A stretch of DNA of 9,094 nucleotides, from assembly GCA_024276805.1 (NCBI GenBank), contig JAJRWJ010000288.1, positions 1 through 9,094 on the forward strand, written 5' to 3'. The notes under the pieces are model-generated. The model made no database searches and had not been told where the DNA came from. It saw only the letters and a list, made by a program, of their open reading frames with translations. Numbering within the stretch: the first letter of the stretch is position 1; every line of letters begins with the position of its first letter. This document shows positions 6,506 through 9,094 of this stretch, in pieces. The position numbers and the translations under genes were made by a program. Source of the DNA: Gammaproteobacteria bacterium (GTDB taxonomy: Bacteria; Pseudomonadota; Gammaproteobacteria; Methylococcales; Methylomonadaceae).

Positions 6506-8062
6506 ATGACTATGAAAAAGACTGCCGGGTTCTTTATGCTTGTAATTTTATTTCTTGCCAGTCAGGAAGCTTCGGCATTACGTATTGAACGTCTCGTTAT
6601 GCCGGGTGACCTTATTCAAGGACATAAAAAATTCGAAGATGCGTGCGAAAAATGCCATGTCAAGTATGACAAAGTGGGGCAGACACAATTGTGCCGTGCG
6701 TGTCATGAAGAAATAGATCTGGATATTCTGAAAAAAAATGGTTTTCATGGTGGCAGTCTCATCCGGGACCGGGCCTGTACCGATTGTCATACCGACCATG
6801 AAGGACGGAATGCCAATATCGTATTGTTTGACGCGGGAACGTTCAATCATGATCAAACTGAGTTTGTATTGCAGGGTAAGCACAAGGACTTGCTTTGTGA
6901 TGACTGTCATCAGGCCGATCAAAAATATCGTGAAGCCGGCGTTGAATGTTACGACTGTCATAAGGAGGAGGATCCGCACAAAAAATTGCTCGGCAGGGAA
7001 TGTTCGGAATGTCACAACGAGAAAAATTGGCATGAAACCGATTTTGATCATGAAGCAACGGATTTTCCCTTGATGTATAAACACAAGGATGTTGCCTGTG
7101 AAAGCTGCCATCCAGCCAATGTCAGCAAAAAAATTTCGCAAAATTGTATTGCATGCCATCGCATCAATGATGTACATGGTGGGCGCTATGGAAAAGTATG
7201 TTCAGATTGCCACAAAGCCAGGGGGTGGAGGAAAATCGTTTTTGATCATGACAAGGAAACCGAATTCCCGTTGCAATACAGTCATGCAAAGGTAAGCTGT
7301 GATGCATGCCACAGCGGTGATATTTACAAGGACAAATTAAAAACGGATTGCTATTCCTGTCATAAGCACAACGATATACACCTTGGTCAGTATGGAAAAA
7401 AATGTCAGAGTTGCCATAAACCTTACAACTGGAACAAAGTCAGATTTGATCATGATAAAACTGACTTTCGATTAAAAGGTAAGCATGGAGACGTTAAATG
7501 CAATCGTTGTCATAGCGGAAATTTATACGATGAGGATTTGCAGACTAATTGCTTTGGTTGTCATTCACGGGATGACGTCCATGAAGAGAACGAAGGAGAA
7601 AAATGTGAAGATTGCCACAACGAGTCAGGATGGAACAAAGGCGTATTGTTCAATCACGATATGACTTCTTTCCCGCTGGTTGGTTTGCATGCCGTGACGC
7701 CGTGCGAAGAATGCCATTTGTCACAGGATTTTAAGGAAGCTGATCTAGTATGTAATAAATGCCATGAAAAGGATGACATACACAAAAAGAAACTGGGTAT
7801 CGATTGCAAACTTTGTCATAACCCCAATGGCTGGAAAATTTGGCAATTCGAGCACAACAAGCAAACCGATTATATATTGGATGGCAAACATGAAGGGCTT
7901 GATTGCCATGCCTGTCACACTGAACCTCAGCTGGAAATTTCACTCGGTTCAAAATGCATGGACTGTCATGAAAAGGATGATGTCCATGCAGGGAATTTCA
8001 CATCATATTGTGAACGTTGTCATGTTACCTCTTCTTTCAAAGATATAACCTTGGTTCGGTGA
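6506..8062 (+). CDS. Exported 21-heme cytochrome c
   Basis: A c-type multiheme cytochrome of 518 residues with 21 CxxCH heme-attachment motifs, expected in the periplasm or on the cell surface as an electron carrier or conductor. A signal peptide (MTMKKTAG, hydrophobic core, then cleavage near QEASA) is followed by two hemes, then six modules of three hemes each (6776-8008, five of 66-68 residues and the first longer), then a last heme near 8009. Each module has the order CxxCH, F-(D/N/E)-H, a second His, CxxCH, CxxCH, D-(V/I/P)-H, giving one extra histidine per heme, so bis-histidine ligation is likely. AGGA at 6491-6494 suits the ATG at 6506; ATG 6512 is nearly as good, and GTG 6479 is less likely. 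A 261-base gap separates it from the diheme gene, with no clear terminator in between, so co-transcription is possible. Redox partner unknown; decaheme Mtr-type families have a different layout. Confidence 0.92.
   Translation: MTMKKTAGFFMLVILFLASQEASALRIERLVMPGDLIQGHKKFEDACEKCHVKYDKVGQTQLCRACHEEIDLDILKKNGFHGGSLIRDRACTDCHTDHEGRNANIVLFDAGTFNHDQTEFVLQGKHKDLLCDDCHQADQKYREAGVECYDCHKEEDPHKKLLGRECSECHNEKNWHETDFDHEATDFPLMYKHKDVACESCHPANVSKKISQNCIACHRINDVHGGRYGKVCSDCHKARGWRKIVFDHDKETEFPLQYSHAKVSCDACHSGDIYKDKLKTDCYSCHKHNDIHLGQYGKKCQSCHKPYNWNKVRFDHDKTDFRLKGKHGDVKCNRCHSGNLYDEDLQTNCFGCHSRDDVHEENEGEKCEDCHNESGWNKGVLFNHDMTSFPLVGLHAVTPCEECHLSQDFKEADLVCNKCHEKDDIHKKKLGIDCKLCHNPNGWKIWQFEHNKQTDYILDGKHEGLDCHACHTEPQLEISLGSKCMDCHEKDDVHAGNFTSYCERCHVTSSFKDITLVR
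6776..8008 (+). repeat. Six tandem three-heme protein modules
   Basis: Within the 21-heme cytochrome, hemes 3-20 fall into six consecutive units. Counting from the first CxxCH of each unit, units 2-5 are 66, 68, 67 and 67 residues long; the first unit is longer. The DNA has diverged, so the repeat is clear in protein but not as a long exact DNA repeat. This pattern indicates growth of the gene by unit duplication a long time ago. Confidence 0.8.
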
Positions 8063-8097
8063 TGGTTGTGCTCTTTGATTCTACTTTTTTTAAAGAC

Positions 8098-8194
8098 CGT
8101 CATTCCGGCATGGAGTGCCGGAATCCAGGCTCCAGGGATGGTTTGAAACATGCCGCCCATGACACTGGATGCCCGCTTCCCGGCGAGCATGACG
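8098..8194. repeat. REP/MITE-like palindromic element
   Basis: A 97-base element between the two cytochrome genes. Its ends are inverted: CGTCAT at the left and ATGACG at the right, with inner ATCCAG (8123-8128 region) matched by CTGGAT (8165-8170 region). The left arm holds a perfect hairpin, ATTCCGGCA / TGCCGGAAT around a five-base loop (8102-8124); the right arm forms a weaker hairpin with one mismatch. No transposase is encoded. The CGTCATTCC...GGAATCCAG style matches dispersed intergenic repeats common in many proteobacteria; copy number elsewhere in this genome is unknown. It may also stop or protect transcripts between the cytochromes. Confidence 0.65.
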
Positions 8195-8302
8195 AGTTTG
8201 CGGAGAACCTGACAAAGTAGAATTAAGGCGGATTTAATTATTTATTGTTACTTTCGACAATGATATTTTTGGAGCGTGGGCTGCAGTAACCTGGGGTTCT
8301 GT

Positions 8303-9094
8303 ATGAGAGATTCAGAGGATGTAAGAGACTTCTTTGGCACATTGATAGCTGGATTCTTTTTTCTGTCTCTTTTACTGGCTCCCGGCCTTTCAGTTTCCGG
8401 AACGACTGCTGAAAATTCTAATTTTGACCATCTTTCCACCGGTTTCAGGCTTTCCAATGCTCACCAGGATGTAGCGTGTTCCAAATGCCATGTCCGTGGC
8501 ATTTTTAAATCGACGCCAAAAAGATGCGCTGCATGCCATGCCAATTCGACAATCATCAATGCTTTTGGAAAAGATGCCGATCATATCAACAGTACCGATG
8601 ATTGTGCTGATTGTCATAGTGACAATGGTATAGATTGGGCTGTTCTGAATATCAAAAATCATGATGCCGTCTTAGGCGATTGTGTTGGATGCCATAATGG
8701 ATCGATAGCGCAGGGAAAAACCCCGAACCATATTCCCAGTAATGACTTGTGCGACAGTTGCCATAGAACCAGCGGCAGTTTTTCCAACGCTGTTTTCGAT
8801 CACAGTGGAGTGGCTGGCAATTGTGCCAGCTGCCACAACGGCCAGACGGCGACGGGCAAACAGCCCGCACATATAGCATCAACGGATATCTGTGAGAGTT
8901 GTCACCGACCGGGCAGTTGGAGTCCAGTCTTTCAGGTGGATCACAAGGAAGTACTGGGCAGCTGCTCGACCTGCCACAACGGCAGTATCGCCCTGGGCAA
9001 GCCGGTCAATCATGTGCCCAGTGGCAACAACTGCGACGACTGCCACAACACCAGCAGCTGGAGTGGCGCGGTATTCGACCACAGCGGCGTGACC
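8303..9094 (+). CDS. Exported multiheme cytochrome c, 3' end beyond window
   Basis: An open frame of 264 codons that runs off the right edge without a stop. The N-terminus (MRDSEDVRDFFGTLIAGFFF, hydrophobic to about residue 28) is a signal peptide or membrane anchor. Nine CxxCH motifs are present: CSKCH, CAACH, CADCH, CVGCH, CDSCH, CASCH, CESCH, CSTCH and CDDCH. From 8681 the protein settles into units of 46-47 residues with two hemes each and the pattern CxxCHNG...GK...H...CxxCH...(F/V)DH. Each unit has two extra histidines, one per heme, that are likely axial ligands. The start at 8303 is preceded by GGGG at 8293-8296, and an in-frame stop at 8261 prevents long extension. The total length and heme number cannot be judged here; the regular unit structure suggests more copies downstream. 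Likely periplasmic or surface-located, and a neighbour and possible partner of the 21-heme protein. Confidence 0.9.
   Translation, partial: MRDSEDVRDFFGTLIAGFFFLSLLLAPGLSVSGTTAENSNFDHLSTGFRLSNAHQDVACSKCHVRGIFKSTPKRCAACHANSTIINAFGKDADHINSTDDCADCHSDNGIDWAVLNIKNHDAVLGDCVGCHNGSIAQGKTPNHIPSNDLCDSCHRTSGSFSNAVFDHSGVAGNCASCHNGQTATGKQPAHIASTDICESCHRPGSWSPVFQVDHKEVLGSCSTCHNGSIALGKPVNHVPSGNNCDDCHNTSSWSGAVFDHSGVT
8681..9094 (+). repeat. Tandem two-heme units, 141-base period
   Basis: Units begin at 8681, 8822 and 8963, exactly 141 bases apart; the third is cut by the window end. Each encodes two CxxCH motifs whose first cysteines are 23 residues apart, followed by an HNG or similar turn. By hand count, G+C is about 49% in the first unit and about 63% in the visible part of the third, although the amino-acid pattern stays the same. 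Confidence 0.8.

Noticed and set aside
6355..6588. 77-codon ORF upstream of and overlapping the 21-heme gene
   Set aside because: It starts at a TTG beside the G8 run, overlaps the signal peptide coding region in another frame and resembles no family.
6578..7177. Minus-strand ORF of 199 codons opposite the 21-heme cytochrome
   Set aside because: The plus strand carries regular heme motifs through the whole stretch; the antisense product's apparent hydrophobicity follows from the sense codons.
6776..8008. Regular spacing that might suggest a CRISPR array
   Set aside because: The period of about 200 bases is coding, the repeats are diverged in DNA and conserved only as heme motifs in one frame.
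8244..8263. ATTGT-N8-ACAAT inverted repeat upstream of the second cytochrome
   Set aside because: Five-base arms with an eight-base gap are expected by chance in AT-rich DNA, and no promoter could be placed beside it.

Overview
The window looks like a Gram-negative proteobacterial chromosome, most likely beta- or gammaproteobacterial. The clues are a KMSKS-type tyrosyl-tRNA synthetase, a perfect CRP-consensus palindrome, several exported c-type multiheme cytochromes, and a short REP/MITE-like palindromic repeat. Base composition is moderate and the coding frames are AT-leaning, until a GC-rich stretch at the very end. Genus cannot be read from the sequence.

Layout. 1-134 is a short leader before tyrS (135-1334, +), an ordinary housekeeping gene. 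It faces a minus-strand operon that ends just beyond it. That operon, read from right to left, holds a membrane-anchored ferredoxin/FAD oxidoreductase (4837 to 3479) and an exported Sel1-ankyrin protein (3507 to 1468); the two genes overlap. 4838-5165 is a divergent control region with a perfect CRP-type site, flanked by a plausible -10 element on each side and followed by a perfect hairpin. On the plus strand come a 42-codon small ORF (5166-5294), a five-helix diheme b-type membrane cytochrome whose start overlaps the small ORF's stop (5294-6244), and a 21-heme exported cytochrome c (6506-8062). A palindromic repeat element follows (8098-8194). Last is a second exported multiheme cytochrome (8303 to the window end), which is still open at position 9094 with nine heme motifs so far.

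How the genes may work together (inference). The FAD/iron-sulfur protein has its catalytic part in the cytoplasm and could take electrons from NAD(P)H. The membrane protein has two histidine pairs spaced as in the ferric reductase/NADPH oxidase membrane fold, so it could carry two stacked b hemes and move electrons across the inner membrane. The two multiheme c cytochromes would be periplasmic or extracellular acceptors that store electrons or conduct them onward. The exported Sel1-ankyrin protein would be a scaffold or partner. The shared divergent control region with one CRP-type site suggests that both arms are regulated together. I cannot name a described system that this matches gene for gene, and the terminal electron acceptor or donor is not visible here.
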